A DNA stretch of 64,000 bases from Methylobacterium segetis (GCF_004348265.1 NZ_SMNT01000253.1:1-64000); one strand, 5' to 3'; shown: positions 20,906-30,343, counted from the stretch's first letter. The notes: generated from the letters alone by a model not told the origin. Made by a program: numbers and translations.

Positions 20906-21041
20906 CTTGCCTGTCCTCCGCTCCGCCGGGGCATATGGGCCGGGCGGGGCCGCCTTGCACCCTCGGCGCTTTCAAGCCGCCGCCGCCTCGGATAGAGCAG
21001 CGCGGAGGCGGGAGCACCCGCCGCGCAACAGGAAACGACCC

Positions 21042-21809
21042 GTGTCCGTCTCCCGCCTCCGTCTCGGCGTCAACATCGACCATGTCGCGACCGTCCGGAA
21101 TGCCCGCGGCGGCGCCTATCCGGACCCGGTGCGCGCGGCGCGCCTCGCCGTCGAGGCCGGGGCCGACGGCATCACGGCGCATCTGCGCGAGGATCGCCGC
21201 CACATCCGCGACGCCGACATGGACGCCCTCAAGGAGATCCTGACGGTGCCGCTCAACTACGAGATGGCGGCCACCGACGAGATGATCGGCATCGCCCTGC
21301 GCATCCGGCCGCACGCCGCCTGCCTCGTGCCGGAGAAGCGCGAGGAGCGCACCACGGAGGGCGGCCTCGACATCATCGGCGCCCGCGAGCACCTCAAGCC
21401 GCGCGTCCGGGCCCTGTCCGAGGCCGGCATCCGGGTCTCCCTCTTCGTCGAGCCGGAGGAGCGGGTGATGGAGGCGGCCCGCGCCCTCGGCGCGCCGGTC
21501 GTCGAGCTCCACACCGGCAGCTATTGCGAGGCGGCGACCGCGCGCGATGCGGAGCGCGTCGCTCAGGAACTGTCCCGCATCGCGCGCGCCGCCGAGTACG
21601 GCGCCGCGATCGGGCTGGAGATCCATGCCGGCCACGGCCTGACCGTCGACAGCGTCGGCCCGATCGCCCGGCTGCCCCAACTCGCCGAGCTCAACATCGG
21701 CCACGCCATCATCGCCGAGGCCATCTTCGTCGGGCTGCCGCAGGCGGTGCGCGACATGCGCGCGGCCATGGATGCAGCGCGCCGTGGGATGGCGGGGGCG
21801 GCGGCGTGA
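21042..21809 (+). CDS. pdxJ: Pyridoxine 5'-phosphate synthase PdxJ
   Basis: 255 aa from GTG 21042 with AGGAAA upstream; the open frame reaches 20718 but that part overlaps the PH-domain gene and is not PdxJ-like. Condenses 1-deoxyxylulose 5-phosphate with 3-amino-2-oxopropyl phosphate to give PNP. LGVNIDHVATVRNARGG is the family opening, with HLREDRRHI, LVPEKREERTTEGGLD and the C-terminal ELNIGHAIIAEAIF phosphate-binding motif all present. It overlaps acpS by 4 bp (GTGA). Confidence 0.97.
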   Translation: MSVSRLRLGVNIDHVATVRNARGGAYPDPVRAARLAVEAGADGITAHLREDRRHIRDADMDALKEILTVPLNYEMAATDEMIGIALRIRPHAACLVPEKREERTTEGGLDIIGAREHLKPRVRALSEAGIRVSLFVEPEERVMEAARALGAPVVELHTGSYCEAATARDAERVAQELSRIARAAEYGAAIGLEIHAGHGLTVDSVGPIARLPQLAELNIGHAIIAEAIFVGLPQAVRDMRAAMDAARRGMAGAAA

Positions 21810-22219
21810 TCCTCGGCATCGGCTCGGATCTCTGTGACATCCGCCGAATCGAGAAGTCCCTGGAGTGCTTCGGCGACCGCTTCACGCACCGGGTCTTCAC
21901 GGACGGCGAGCGCGCCAGAAGCGACGCGCGCGCGGCCCGAGCTCCGTCCTACGCGCGGCGCTTCGCCGCCAAGGAGGCCTGCGCGAAGGCGCTCGGCACA
22001 GGCCTGAGCCTCGGCGTGTTCTGGCGGGACATGGAGGTCGTGAACCTGCCCGGCGGCCGCCCGACGCTGCGCCTCACGGGCGGCGCGCTCGCACGCCTCT
22101 CCGAGATGACGCCGCCCGGTCACGAGGCGCGCGTGCATGTCAGCCTCACCGACGACCCACCCCTCGCGCAGGCCTTCGTGATCATCGAGGCGGTGCCGTG
22201 CGGCACCTTGCGGGATTAG
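21806..22219 (+). CDS. acpS: Holo-[acyl-carrier-protein] synthase AcpS
   Basis: 137 aa from GTG 21806, which overlaps the pdxJ stop and suggests translational coupling. Transfers 4'-phosphopantetheine from CoA to ACP. Motif 1 is LGIGSDLCDIRRIE (Asp for magnesium) and motif 2 is YARRFAAKEACAKALGTG (Glu and Lys). The tandem pdxJ-acpS-lepB-rnc-era is widely kept in alphaproteobacteria. Confidence 0.97.
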   Translation: MILGIGSDLCDIRRIEKSLECFGDRFTHRVFTDGERARSDARAARAPSYARRFAAKEACAKALGTGLSLGVFWRDMEVVNLPGGRPTLRLTGGALARLSEMTPPGHEARVHVSLTDDPPLAQAFVIIEAVPCGTLRD

Positions 22220-22359
22220 CCGGCGGCGCTCACGCGTTGCGGGCGCTCCCGGCTTAGTCTAGACCGCCGCACACAGCGGACAGGATCGCGGCACGCTCCC
22301 CACCTTGTGCATGCCGATGGGCCGGGCCGGGGGGCCTCGTCGAGGGACTGGACGAACCA

Positions 22360-23169
22360 ATGGAACGCGCACGCGTGGATCACGACACGAAGCACGAGAT
22401 TCGGGCGGCCGAGACCGGTTCCACCGGCACCTGGGCCAGCATCCGCGAGACCCTGAAGGTCGGCATCCAGGCGCTGCTCATCGCCCTCGTGGTGCGCACG
22501 CTGCTGTTCCAGCCGTTCAACATCCCGTCGGGCTCGCTGGTGCCGACGCTGCTGATCGGCGACTACCTGTTCGTCTCGAAATACTCCTACGGCTACTCGA
22601 AGTACTCGCTTCCTCTGAGCGAGTACATTCCCGTGAAGTCGGAGGGCCGCGTCTGGGCGGCGGAGCCGAAGCGCGGCGACATCGCCGTCTTCAAGCTGCC
22701 GAAGGACAACGCCACCGATTACATCAAGCGCGTGATCGGCCTGCCGGGCGACAAGATCCAGGTCGTCGACGGCGTGCTCAACATCAACGGCAAGCCGGTC
22801 AAGCGCGAGCGGATCGCCGATTACGAGACGATCGATCCCTACGGCCAGGCGACCAAGGTGCCGCAATACATGGAGACGTTGCCGAACGGCATCGTCCACC
22901 GTGTCATCGAGCGCGACGGCGACAACGGCTTCTGGGACAAGACCGAACTCTATACGGTCCCGCCGGGTCACTATTTCATGATGGGCGACAATCGCGATAA
23001 CTCGACCGATTCGCGAGACCTCGCCAATGTCGGCTACGTGCCGTTCGAGAACTTCGTCGGCCGCGCCGAGATGATCTTCTTCTCGATCGACGAGGGCACG
23101 CCGGCCTGGCAGATCTGGAACTGGCCCGCCAAGGTCCGGTGGAACCGCATCTTCAACACGATTCACTGA
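22360..23169 (+). CDS. lepB: Signal peptidase I
   Basis: 269 aa inner-membrane protease that removes Sec and Tat signal peptides. One N-terminal membrane helix (about residues 33-52) precedes the catalytic part. Ser59 lies in NIPSGSLVPTLLIGDY, which has Leu where the family commonly has Met. The general-base Lys123 lies in YIKRVIGLPGD. The MGDNRDNSTDSRD box closes the active site. Starts 140 bp after acpS and ends 10 bp before rnc. Confidence 0.97.
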   Translation: MERARVDHDTKHEIRAAETGSTGTWASIRETLKVGIQALLIALVVRTLLFQPFNIPSGSLVPTLLIGDYLFVSKYSYGYSKYSLPLSEYIPVKSEGRVWAAEPKRGDIAVFKLPKDNATDYIKRVIGLPGDKIQVVDGVLNINGKPVKRERIADYETIDPYGQATKVPQYMETLPNGIVHRVIERDGDNGFWDKTELYTVPPGHYFMMGDNRDNSTDSRDLANVGYVPFENFVGRAEMIFFSIDEGTPAWQIWNWPAKVRWNRIFNTIH

Positions 23170-23179
23170 CGGTGGCACC

Positions 23180-23941
23180 TTGAACGACGCCGCGCGTCCC
23201 ACGAGCCGCGCGCGGCGCGCGCACAAGCCGAAGCCGCCCCTCAGCGCGCTGGAGGATCGCCTCGGCCACACCTTCGCCGACCCGAATCTCCTGAGCCTCG
23301 CGCTCACCCATGTCAGCAAGGCGGCCGGCCGCACGGGCAGCTATCAGCGCCTGGAATTCCTCGGCGACCGGGTTCTCGGCCTCGCCATCGCGGACCTGCT
23401 CTACCGAACCTTCCCAGAGGCCGACGAAGGCGACCTGTCGCGGCGCCTGGCCGGCCTCGTCCGCCGCGAGACCTGCGCCTCCGTGGCCGCCGCCTGGGAC
23501 GTCGGCCCGCATCTCGTGCTCGGGCCGGGCGAGGTGATGGGGGGCGGACGCCGCAACCAGACGATCCTCGCCGACGTCTGCGAGGCGATCCTGGGCGCCG
23601 TCTACCTCGATGCCGGATTCGCCCGCGCCCGGGACCTCGTGGAGGCGGCCTTCCGCCCCGGGGAGAAGACCGGCGCGCCGCGCGGGCGCGACGCGAAGTC
23701 CGCCCTGCAGGAATGGGCGATGGGTCGGGGGCTTCCCATTCCCGCCTACGAGGTCGTCGAGCGTTCCGGCCCCGACCACGCACCCCGCTTCCGCATCGCC
23801 GCCCGGGTCGAGGGCATCGAGCCGGGCTATGGCGAGGGCACGTCCAAGCGCCTCGCCGAGCAGGAGGCGGCCCGCAGCGTCCTCGCCCGCGAGGGCATCG
23901 GGGAGAGTGCGGCCGAAACCAACGCGACCGAGACCGGTTGA
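23180..23941 (+). CDS. rnc: Ribonuclease III
   Basis: 253 aa with a TTG start, 10 bp after lepB. Cleaves double-stranded RNA in rRNA and mRNA processing. The nuclease signature is YQRLEFLGDRVLGL. The first Glu of the E. coli motif NERLEF is Gln, as usual in alphaproteobacteria. The metal-binding Glu and Asp of LEFLGD, plus Asp and Glu of ILADVCEAILGAVYLDAG, are kept. A double-stranded RNA-binding domain follows (SALQEWAMGRG to LAEQEAARSVL). The early Arg/Pro-rich N-terminus is unconserved. Confidence 0.95.
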   Translation: MNDAARPTSRARRAHKPKPPLSALEDRLGHTFADPNLLSLALTHVSKAAGRTGSYQRLEFLGDRVLGLAIADLLYRTFPEADEGDLSRRLAGLVRRETCASVAAAWDVGPHLVLGPGEVMGGGRRNQTILADVCEAILGAVYLDAGFARARDLVEAAFRPGEKTGAPRGRDAKSALQEWAMGRGLPIPAYEVVERSGPDHAPRFRIAARVEGIEPGYGEGTSKRLAEQEAARSVLAREGIGESAAETNATETG

Positions 23942-23974
23942 TGGGGCACCTCGCCCCGCTGAGGAAATGACCCG

Positions 23975-24949
23975 ATGGCCCGAGCGCCGCAGGACGACAC
24001 CCCCGAACAGGGACAGGACGGCCCGCACATCCCGCCGCTCCCCGCGATGCCGGCGGATGCGCGCGCGGGCTTCGTCGCGTTGATCGGCGTGCCCAACGCC
24101 GGCAAGTCGACGCTGCTCAACAGCCTCGTCGGCACCAAGGTCTCGATCGTCTCGCGCAAGGTTCAGACGACCCGCGCGCTCGTTCGCGGCATCGCCATCG
24201 AGGGCAGCGCGCAGATCGTGCTCGTCGACACGCCCGGCATCTTCGCGCCCAAGCGCCGCCTCGACCGGGCGATGGTGCACTCGGCCTGGAGCGGCGCGGC
24301 CGACGCGGACGCGATCTGCCTGCTCATCGATGCCCGCAAGGGCGTGGACGACGAGGTCGAGGCGATCCTCGCCCGGCTTCCCGAGGTGCGGCGGCCGCGC
24401 ATCCTCATCCTGAACAAGATCGACCTGATCCCGCGCCAGAGGCTCCTCGACCTCGCGTCCGGCCTCAACGGACGGATGGAGTTCGCCCACACCTTCATGA
24501 TCTCCGCCCTGAACGGCGACGGCGTCGCCGACCTGAAGCGGAGCCTCGCCGCGATGATGCCGCCCGGCCCCTGGCTCTACCCGGAGGATCAAGTCTCGGA
24601 CGCGCCGATCCGCATGCTCGCCGCCGAGATCACGCGCGAGAAAATCTACGACCGGCTGCACGAGGAACTGCCCTACCGATCGACGGTGGAGACGGACCAG
24701 TGGCAGGTGCGCGGCGACGGCTCGGTGCGCATCGAGCAGACGATCTTCGTGGAGCGCGAGAGCCAGCGCTCGATCGTGCTCGGCAAGGGCGGCCAGACCA
24801 TCAAGGCGATCGGTCAGGCGGCGCGCCTCGAGATCGCCGAGGTGGCCGAGGCGAAGGTCCACCTGTTCCTTCACGTGAAGGTTCGCGAGAATTGGGCCGA
24901 CGATCCGGCCCGCTATCGCGAGATGGGCCTCGAATTCCCGAAGGCCTGA
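23975..24949 (+). CDS. era: 16S rRNA-binding GTPase Era
   Basis: 324 aa. G domain: GVPNAGKSTLLNSLVG (P-loop), SRKVQTTRALVRGI (switch I), DTPGIF and NKIDLI. The C-terminal KH domain binds the 3' end of 16S rRNA and is seen in IVLGKGGQTIKAIGQAAR. An N-terminal extension of about 30 residues precedes the P-loop. Lies 33 bp after rnc, the usual coupling of rRNA processing and 30S assembly genes. Confidence 0.97.
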   Translation: MARAPQDDTPEQGQDGPHIPPLPAMPADARAGFVALIGVPNAGKSTLLNSLVGTKVSIVSRKVQTTRALVRGIAIEGSAQIVLVDTPGIFAPKRRLDRAMVHSAWSGAADADAICLLIDARKGVDDEVEAILARLPEVRRPRILILNKIDLIPRQRLLDLASGLNGRMEFAHTFMISALNGDGVADLKRSLAAMMPPGPWLYPEDQVSDAPIRMLAAEITREKIYDRLHEELPYRSTVETDQWQVRGDGSVRIEQTIFVERESQRSIVLGKGGQTIKAIGQAARLEIAEVAEAKVHLFLHVKVRENWADDPARYREMGLEFPKA

Positions 24950-25032
24950 ACGCACCCGCGGCGCCCCCGCGCAGGCGCACGAGCCCGGCTCCCGATCGAA
25001 ACGCCGCATCCCCGACCGATCTCCTGTCCCCG

Positions 25033-25953
25033 ATGTCAGCCTCCCCGACGCCCTTCGCCGTCTACGGCCTGCCTCCCGCCGGCCTCGCTGAGGTGCCGGA
25101 CGGCGCCCTGCAGCTCTCGCCCCTCCTGCCCGGCTCCGCGCGCCTGGAGGACCTCGAGGCAGAGAGCCTCGACAGCCTCGCGATGCTGGCGCCGCCCGGG
25201 ACGATCGAGCGGCGCTTCGCGCTCGCCCATGCCCTTCGCGTCCTGCGGCCGGGCGGGCGCCTGACGGCTTTGGCCCCCAAGGACAGGGGCGGCTCGCGCC
25301 TCGCGCGGGAATTGCGGGATCTCGGCTGCGCGCCCTGCGACGAGCCGCGCCGGCACCATCGGATCTGCACCCTCGCCCGGCCGGAGGGCGAACTGCCCAT
25401 CGCGGAGGCCATCGGCGACGGCTCGCCGCGGCACATCGAGAACCTCGCCCTCTGCACGCAGCCGGGCATCTTCTCGTGGGACCGGATCGATCCCGGCACC
25501 GCGCTCCTCCTCGCGGTCCTGCCACCGCTCTCGGGGGCCGGAGCCGATTTCGGGTGCGGGCTCGGGATCCTGGCGCGTTCCGTTCTCGCCTCGGGAGCCG
25601 TGACGAGGCTCGCGCTCCTCGACATCGACCGGCGGGCCGTCGAGATGGCCCGCCGCAACGTCGGCGACCCGCGGGCCGCGTTCCTGTGGACGGACCTGCG
25701 TGCGCCCGTGCCGACGCTGGCGCGCCTCGATTTCATCGTCACGAACCCGCCCTTCCATGACGGGGGGGCGGAGGATCAGGCCCTCGGCCAGACCTTCATC
25801 CGGCGCGCGGCCGAGTGCCTGCGGCCGGGGGGCGTCCTCTGGCTGACGGCCAACGCCCATCTGCCCTACGAGGCGGTGCTCAAGGCCTCCTTCCGCAGCG
25901 TCACGCAGCGCGCCGCGGCGAACGGCTACAAGGTCTACGAGGCCAGGGCATGA
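25033..25953 (+). CDS. RsmC-like class I SAM methyltransferase
   Basis: 306 aa from ATG 25033; the upstream part of the frame overlaps era. The C-terminal half is a Rossmann methyltransferase with GADFGCGLGILARSVL (SAM loop), LLDIDRRAVEMARRN and FIVTNPPFHDGG. The N-P-P-F motif marks N-methylation of a base amino group. The N-terminal half is a degenerate copy of the fold (LRPGGRLTALAPKD), the two-domain layout of RsmC, which makes m2G1207 in 16S rRNA. It overlaps the next gene by 4 bp (ATGA). The next gene also looks 16S-directed. Confidence 0.85.
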   Translation: MSASPTPFAVYGLPPAGLAEVPDGALQLSPLLPGSARLEDLEAESLDSLAMLAPPGTIERRFALAHALRVLRPGGRLTALAPKDRGGSRLARELRDLGCAPCDEPRRHHRICTLARPEGELPIAEAIGDGSPRHIENLALCTQPGIFSWDRIDPGTALLLAVLPPLSGAGADFGCGLGILARSVLASGAVTRLALLDIDRRAVEMARRNVGDPRAAFLWTDLRAPVPTLARLDFIVTNPPFHDGGAEDQALGQTFIRRAAECLRPGGVLWLTANAHLPYEAVLKASFRSVTQRAAANGYKVYEARA

Positions 25954-26723
25954 GTGCCGCCGGACCCGCCTCCAAGCCGGCGACGCTGCGGCTCGACAAG
26001 CTCCTCGCCAACCTGGGCTACGGCTCGCGGCGCGAGATCGCCGGCCTCGCGCGCGCCGGCCGCATCCGCCTCGATGGCGAGGCCCTGCGCGACGCCGACC
26101 GCCGCATCGCCCTCACGCCCGACCTGCCGGACCGGATGACGATCGACGCCGAGCGTCTCGATCCCCCGCCGGGCGTCCTCCTCCTCCTCCACAAGCCGGA
26201 GGGGGTCACCTGCTCGCACAAGGAGGCGGGCCCCCTGATCTACGGGTTGCTGCCCGCGCGCTGGCGGCGCCGGGACCCGGCCATCTCGACGGTCGGCCGG
26301 CTCGACAAGGAGACGTCGGGGCTGATCCTCCTCACGGACGACGGCGCGCTCCTGCACCGGATCATCTCGCCGAAGGCGAGCGTGCCGAAGCGCTACCAAG
26401 TGAGCCTCGACCGTCCGTTGCGGGGCGACGAGGGCGCGATCTTCGCCTCGGGCACGCTGATGCTGGAGGGAGAGGACAGGCCGCTGCTGCCCGTCGCGAT
26501 GCAGGTCCACGACGCGACCCACGCCGCGGTGACCCTCACGGAGGGGCGCTATCATCAGGTCCGCCGCATGTTCGCGGCAATCGGCAACCACGTGACGGCC
26601 CTTCACCGGGACCGGATCGGCGCGCTGGACCTGTCCGCCGCGCTCGCGCCCGGTGCCTTCCGCCTCGCGGGTGAGGAGGATGTCGCGGCGATCTTCGCCG
26701 CGCCCGGGGCCGGCCCCGCCTGA
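25950..26723 (+). CDS. RsuA/RluB-type pseudouridine synthase
   Basis: 257 aa, start coupled to the upstream methyltransferase. An N-terminal S4 RNA-binding domain (LRLDKLLANLGYGSRREI) is followed by the catalytic domain with VGRLDKETSGLILLTDDG, in which the Asp of GRLD is the nucleophile, and EGRYHQVRRMFAAIG. This small-substrate branch includes RsuA (16S position 516) and RluB/E/F (23S). Pairing with an RsmC-like gene favours a 16S target, but this is inference. Converges on the patatin gene with a 7-bp gap. Confidence 0.93.
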   Translation: MSAAGPASKPATLRLDKLLANLGYGSRREIAGLARAGRIRLDGEALRDADRRIALTPDLPDRMTIDAERLDPPPGVLLLLHKPEGVTCSHKEAGPLIYGLLPARWRRRDPAISTVGRLDKETSGLILLTDDGALLHRIISPKASVPKRYQVSLDRPLRGDEGAIFASGTLMLEGEDRPLLPVAMQVHDATHAAVTLTEGRYHQVRRMFAAIGNHVTALHRDRIGALDLSAALAPGAFRLAGEEDVAAIFAAPGAGPA

Positions 26724-26730
26724 TCCGCGC

Positions 26731-29697
26731 TCATCCCGCCTCGGCGTGCCGGGCGGGCCGGTCGGCCAGAACCTCGGCGCCGTTGAAGACCCGGTGCAGG
26801 TCGGTCTCGGCCGGGTCCATCGCGTCGTCCCGCGTGTCGGGTGCGCGGGCGGCGGCATCGAGCATCGCGTCGGTGATCCAGGCGCCGAGCCGCCGGTAAT
26901 TCTCGAAGTCGCTCTCGCTGAAGAACTGGTTCAGCGTCGGGTCGTGCGGGAAGGTCTTGCGCCGCGCGGCGCAGGCCGCGACCTCGATCGGCAGCGGGTC
27001 CGAGAGCCACGGCTTCAGGTACAGGAGGCGGCCCTTCGCCGCCGGCTCGTCACCGCGCGCCGGGTAGGTGATGCGGGCGAAGGCGCCCTCGCTGCGCAGG
27101 CGGCTCTGGTCGACCTCGATCGGGCGGGGAAATTCGACGGCGACGCCGAGGTCGATCCCCGCATACTGGATCGCCCGCGCGAGGTCCCCGTAGGCGTAGG
27201 CCTCGTCCTGCCCGGCATCGACGACGACGATCAGGCTGCAGCGCCGCCGCAGCATCTCGTAGAGCCCGAGATTGTCGAAGTGGCCGCCATCCGACAGGTA
27301 CACGAAGGCGTTGTCGTCCCGGGACCGGCCGATCAGCTCGGACAGGAGCGCGGGGAGGGCGTGGCGCGGGCCGGCCCGCTTCAGCGCGCCCCGTGTCAGC
27401 CCGGCGCCGGGATTGGGCAGCCAGGCCCCGAGCCGCACGTTGAAGAGCGTCATCACGAAGGCGGTCAGGGCGGAGGAATGGTAGCCCATGTTCGGGCTCG
27501 CCGCCGCACCCGAGATCGTCATCGCCGTGCCGAGGCTGATCCCCTTCGGCTCGTCGTAGAGGCCGGTCTGACGCTCGTCGCCGGCGTAGAGATCGGTCGG
27601 CACGTAGGCGCCGGTCGCCGCGCCGCCGTTCGCGGAGCGGCGAAGCTGGGCCGATCCGCAATGCAGCGGCGTGATCGTGAAGGAATCCGCCTTGCGCTCG
27701 GCCTGGGCCGGGTCGAAGCCCCGGGTCCGGTTGAGGGCCACGTTGATCACGGGGACCAGGCGGGGCGGAACGCGGCGCGTGAAGGCGTCGGTCACGCGGA
27801 GGTTGTCGAGGGGGTCGAAACCCGTGAAGCGGTCGGGGCGCTGGTCCGCGGGCCGGCGCGCCGGGCCGAGGAATCCGCGGATCAGGCGGCTCCGGTAGAC
27901 GGCGTGCATCGAGAAGCGGTTCAGGTTGATCACCCGTCCGAGGATCCACGCGAGGAGGATCGATGCGATCACCGTTGAGACACATGCGACGTTGATCGCG
28001 ATCATCGACGGATCCGCGTCGAGGAGCCTCGCGATCCGGCCGATGCCGAGGGCGGTCCCGTGCCCGATCAGCACCAGCAGCACGGTGCCGAAGGCGACGA
28101 TCCCGAGGCTGGTCAGGACCGAGAGCGGGACGAGGGGCGGCTTCCGCTCCGTCCCGTGCGCGGCGAAGGCCGTCAGCGCGCTGCGGCCGATCCAGGCGAC
28201 GAGGCCGCCCGACGCGGCGCCGCCGCCCGCGAGCGCGGCGATGGCCGTGTCGCTCCATCCCGACAGGTGCGAGCCGCCGATCACCACGACGATGCCGGCG
28301 AGGCAGAGGCCCAGCACGATGATCAGCTTCGTGCCGTTGAGCCGGGCGAGCCATTCCCGGTCGAGGTCGCCCCGCAGGGCGTTGCGGCGCAGGGCCACGA
28401 ACGCCGTGGTCCGTAGGGTCTCGGCGAGGGCGAACCAGAGGGGGCCGAGCAGGACCAGCCAGTGGATGTCGAGGTCCTGCGCGAGCCAGATGCCCCACCA
28501 CAGGAGGCCCGCCGAGGCGAGGGCGCTGACCACCCAGGGGACGAGGCCCTTGCGGAACAGGCCGACATGCGCCCTGCGCGCCCGCGCCTCCTCCGCCGCG
28601 TCGCGCCCCTCGTAGCGGCGCCCGGCCTCCCAGAGGAAGGCGAGGGCGTAGGCGAGCAGGCAGAGCGCGAGGCTGAGCGCCGGAACGAGCAGGATGCCGG
28701 CCTCCAGGGCGCCGGTCCGCCGGGAATCGGGCGTTGTGGGGCAGGGCTGCGGCTTGTCCGGCATCTTGGCCGCCGACTTGTCCGGCATCTTGGCCGCGGG
28801 GCAGGAACCGGTCGGGGAGGCCGCCCGCTGGGGGCAGGGGGCCGGCGGGCAGATCGGGGCTTCCCCCGTGCCGAAGACCGGGTGGAGCGCCCTCGCGTGA
28901 TGCTCCTCGAAGATCCGCGGCGCCACGGCCAGGGGGACGGCGAAGCACCAGACGAGGATCGGCACGATGATGCGGATCCGGATCCGCCCCGCATCCGGCC
29001 CGAGGGGAGGGCCGCGGTCGCCCGCCCCGATCCGGGAGGCCGGCAGGTCGGGATGGCTGTGGCTCGGAACGCCGAGGATCGTCCCATACACGGCGGCGAG
29101 CAGGCCGGCGCCGCCGAGCCACAGCAGCGCGAACTCGGCCGCGGCGTTCGGCCGGACCACCAGGGCCGCCGTCGTGGCGGCGTAGGTGAGGAAGGCCGCG
29201 GCCAGAGCCACGAAGACGGGCAGCAGCACGAACCAGTTGATGAGCGTGTTGCGCAGCCAGAGCAGGATTCCCGTCAGGGTGTCGAGCGAGAGGAGGCCGG
29301 GCTCTGGCGCCAGGAAGCTCGTGAAGCGCCGCAGGGCGTGGACCGGGCCGCCGGGCCGGTCGCTGCCGGGGCCGCTGATCGCGGCCTCGGCCTGCGCGAC
29401 GCTGGCCGTCCGCGCTTCGGCGGCCGCGTCGTCGAGCTGTCCGGAGATCAGCCGGGTCAGGAACGCGCCGATATAGCCGCCGCCGGAGACCGTCGAGAGA
29501 TAGTGGAACCCGCCGAGGAGCCCGCGCGCGGCCAGCGCCTGCAGCACGCCGAGGCAGAAGGCGGCGCTGCGCACGCCGCCGCCCGACAGGCAGAGGGCGG
29601 CCGGCTGCTCGCCCTCCGCGAGCCCCAGGGCGTCCCGCTCGGCGGCCAGCGCCTCGGCGGTCGAGAGCGGGGCGATCGGATCGGCGTCGCTCGGCAT
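26731..29697 (-). CDS. Large patatin-like phospholipase with membrane segment
   Basis: 988 aa. Patatin lipase parts sit at both ends: oxyanion loop LCLSGGGVRSAAF (residues about 36-48), nucleophile Ser71 in STVSGGGYIG, and Asp803 in YLSDGGHFDNLGLYE. The middle third holds about eight membrane helices (about residues 155-235, 335-420 and 455-600). The C-terminal FPHDPTLNQFFSESDFENYR is typical of large membrane patatins. It starts 10 bp after a lipoprotein gene. Likely hydrolyses acyl chains at or near the inner membrane; substrate unknown. A 24-bp tandem repeat lies inside. Confidence 0.9.
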   Translation of the reverse strand: MPSDADPIAPLSTAEALAAERDALGLAEGEQPAALCLSGGGVRSAAFCLGVLQALAARGLLGGFHYLSTVSGGGYIGAFLTRLISGQLDDAAAEARTASVAQAEAAISGPGSDRPGGPVHALRRFTSFLAPEPGLLSLDTLTGILLWLRNTLINWFVLLPVFVALAAAFLTYAATTAALVVRPNAAAEFALLWLGGAGLLAAVYGTILGVPSHSHPDLPASRIGAGDRGPPLGPDAGRIRIRIIVPILVWCFAVPLAVAPRIFEEHHARALHPVFGTGEAPICPPAPCPQRAASPTGSCPAAKMPDKSAAKMPDKPQPCPTTPDSRRTGALEAGILLVPALSLALCLLAYALAFLWEAGRRYEGRDAAEEARARRAHVGLFRKGLVPWVVSALASAGLLWWGIWLAQDLDIHWLVLLGPLWFALAETLRTTAFVALRRNALRGDLDREWLARLNGTKLIIVLGLCLAGIVVVIGGSHLSGWSDTAIAALAGGGAASGGLVAWIGRSALTAFAAHGTERKPPLVPLSVLTSLGIVAFGTVLLVLIGHGTALGIGRIARLLDADPSMIAINVACVSTVIASILLAWILGRVINLNRFSMHAVYRSRLIRGFLGPARRPADQRPDRFTGFDPLDNLRVTDAFTRRVPPRLVPVINVALNRTRGFDPAQAERKADSFTITPLHCGSAQLRRSANGGAATGAYVPTDLYAGDERQTGLYDEPKGISLGTAMTISGAAASPNMGYHSSALTAFVMTLFNVRLGAWLPNPGAGLTRGALKRAGPRHALPALLSELIGRSRDDNAFVYLSDGGHFDNLGLYEMLRRRCSLIVVVDAGQDEAYAYGDLARAIQYAGIDLGVAVEFPRPIEVDQSRLRSEGAFARITYPARGDEPAAKGRLLYLKPWLSDPLPIEVAACAARRKTFPHDPTLNQFFSESDFENYRRLGAWITDAMLDAAARAPDTRDDAMDPAETDLHRVFNGAEVLADRPARHAEAG
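28753..28800 (-). repeat. 24-bp tandem duplication inside the patatin-like gene
   Basis: Two head-to-tail 24-bp units (28753-28776 and 28777-28800) with the first 21 bases identical. In frame they encode A-K-M-P-D-K-S-A-A-K-M-P-D-K in a hydrophilic loop between membrane helices. The unit is a multiple of three, so copy number can change without breaking the frame. Confidence 0.85.
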
Positions 29698-29707
29698 CTC
29701 GCGCCCC

Positions 29708-30343
29708 TCAGGACCGGGTCAGGGCGTAGCTCAGGCCCTGGTTCAGCACGCGGCGGCAGAAGCGGTCGTCGAGGAGGGCGTTGCGGGCGGCCGGCAGGCG
29801 GGTCCGGTCGCTGGCGCTGATGCAGGTCACGAGCATCGCGGCGAGCGCCGCCCGCTTCTCGGATCCCGGGGCGAGCGCGCCGTCCGGCTTGCTGACGAGG
29901 GCGACGAGGAGCGTGCCGTACTGGCTGAGGATCATCGCGTAGGCGTCGTGGCCGATCACGCCGTTGGAATAGGCTTGGCAGGCGGCGTAGAGCCCGTCGC
30001 GCAGGGCGAGGACGGCCGGCGTCCGGCCATCGAGCTGGGTCACCTTCTCCGTCTGGGTGAACCCGCCCGCGATGCTGCCGCTGCCCTTCTCGGCGATGGT
30101 GACGCTGGCATTGGCGTTGGCGTTGCGCCCGAACTCCACGGCGTAGTCCGGGCTCGGCTCCGTGCAGACGATGGGCTGGACGAAGCCGTCCGGCCCCGGC
30201 CGCGGGCGCTCGGTGACGAGGCGCAGGTTGCCCGTCGTCGCCAGGGTGTTCGAGGTGCCGTACTGGAGCTGCGTCACCTTCAGGCTGGGCGAGTCGCAGG
30301 CCGCGAGCAGGCACAGGGACAGGATGGCTGCCGGAACGCGCAT
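29708..30343 (-). CDS. Lipoprotein of unknown function, partner of the patatin gene
   Basis: 211 aa. Starts at ATG 30343, which has GGGGG 6-7 bases upstream; an ATG at 30355 lacks such a site. The signal sequence ends in a clear lipobox, SLCLLAAC, so the protein should be lipidated on Cys and anchored to the inner or outer membrane. The mature part has conserved-looking Cys residues (QPIVCTEP, LYAACQAY, MLVTCISA, RFCRRVL). Only 10 bp separate it from the patatin-like gene, so the two are probably one transcript. No family recognised. Confidence 0.85.
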   Translation of the reverse strand: MRVPAAILSLCLLAACDSPSLKVTQLQYGTSNTLATTGNLRLVTERPRPGPDGFVQPIVCTEPSPDYAVEFGRNANANASVTIAEKGSGSIAGGFTQTEKVTQLDGRTPAVLALRDGLYAACQAYSNGVIGHDAYAMILSQYGTLLVALVSKPDGALAPGSEKRAALAAMLVTCISASDRTRLPAARNALLDDRFCRRVLNQGLSYALTRS

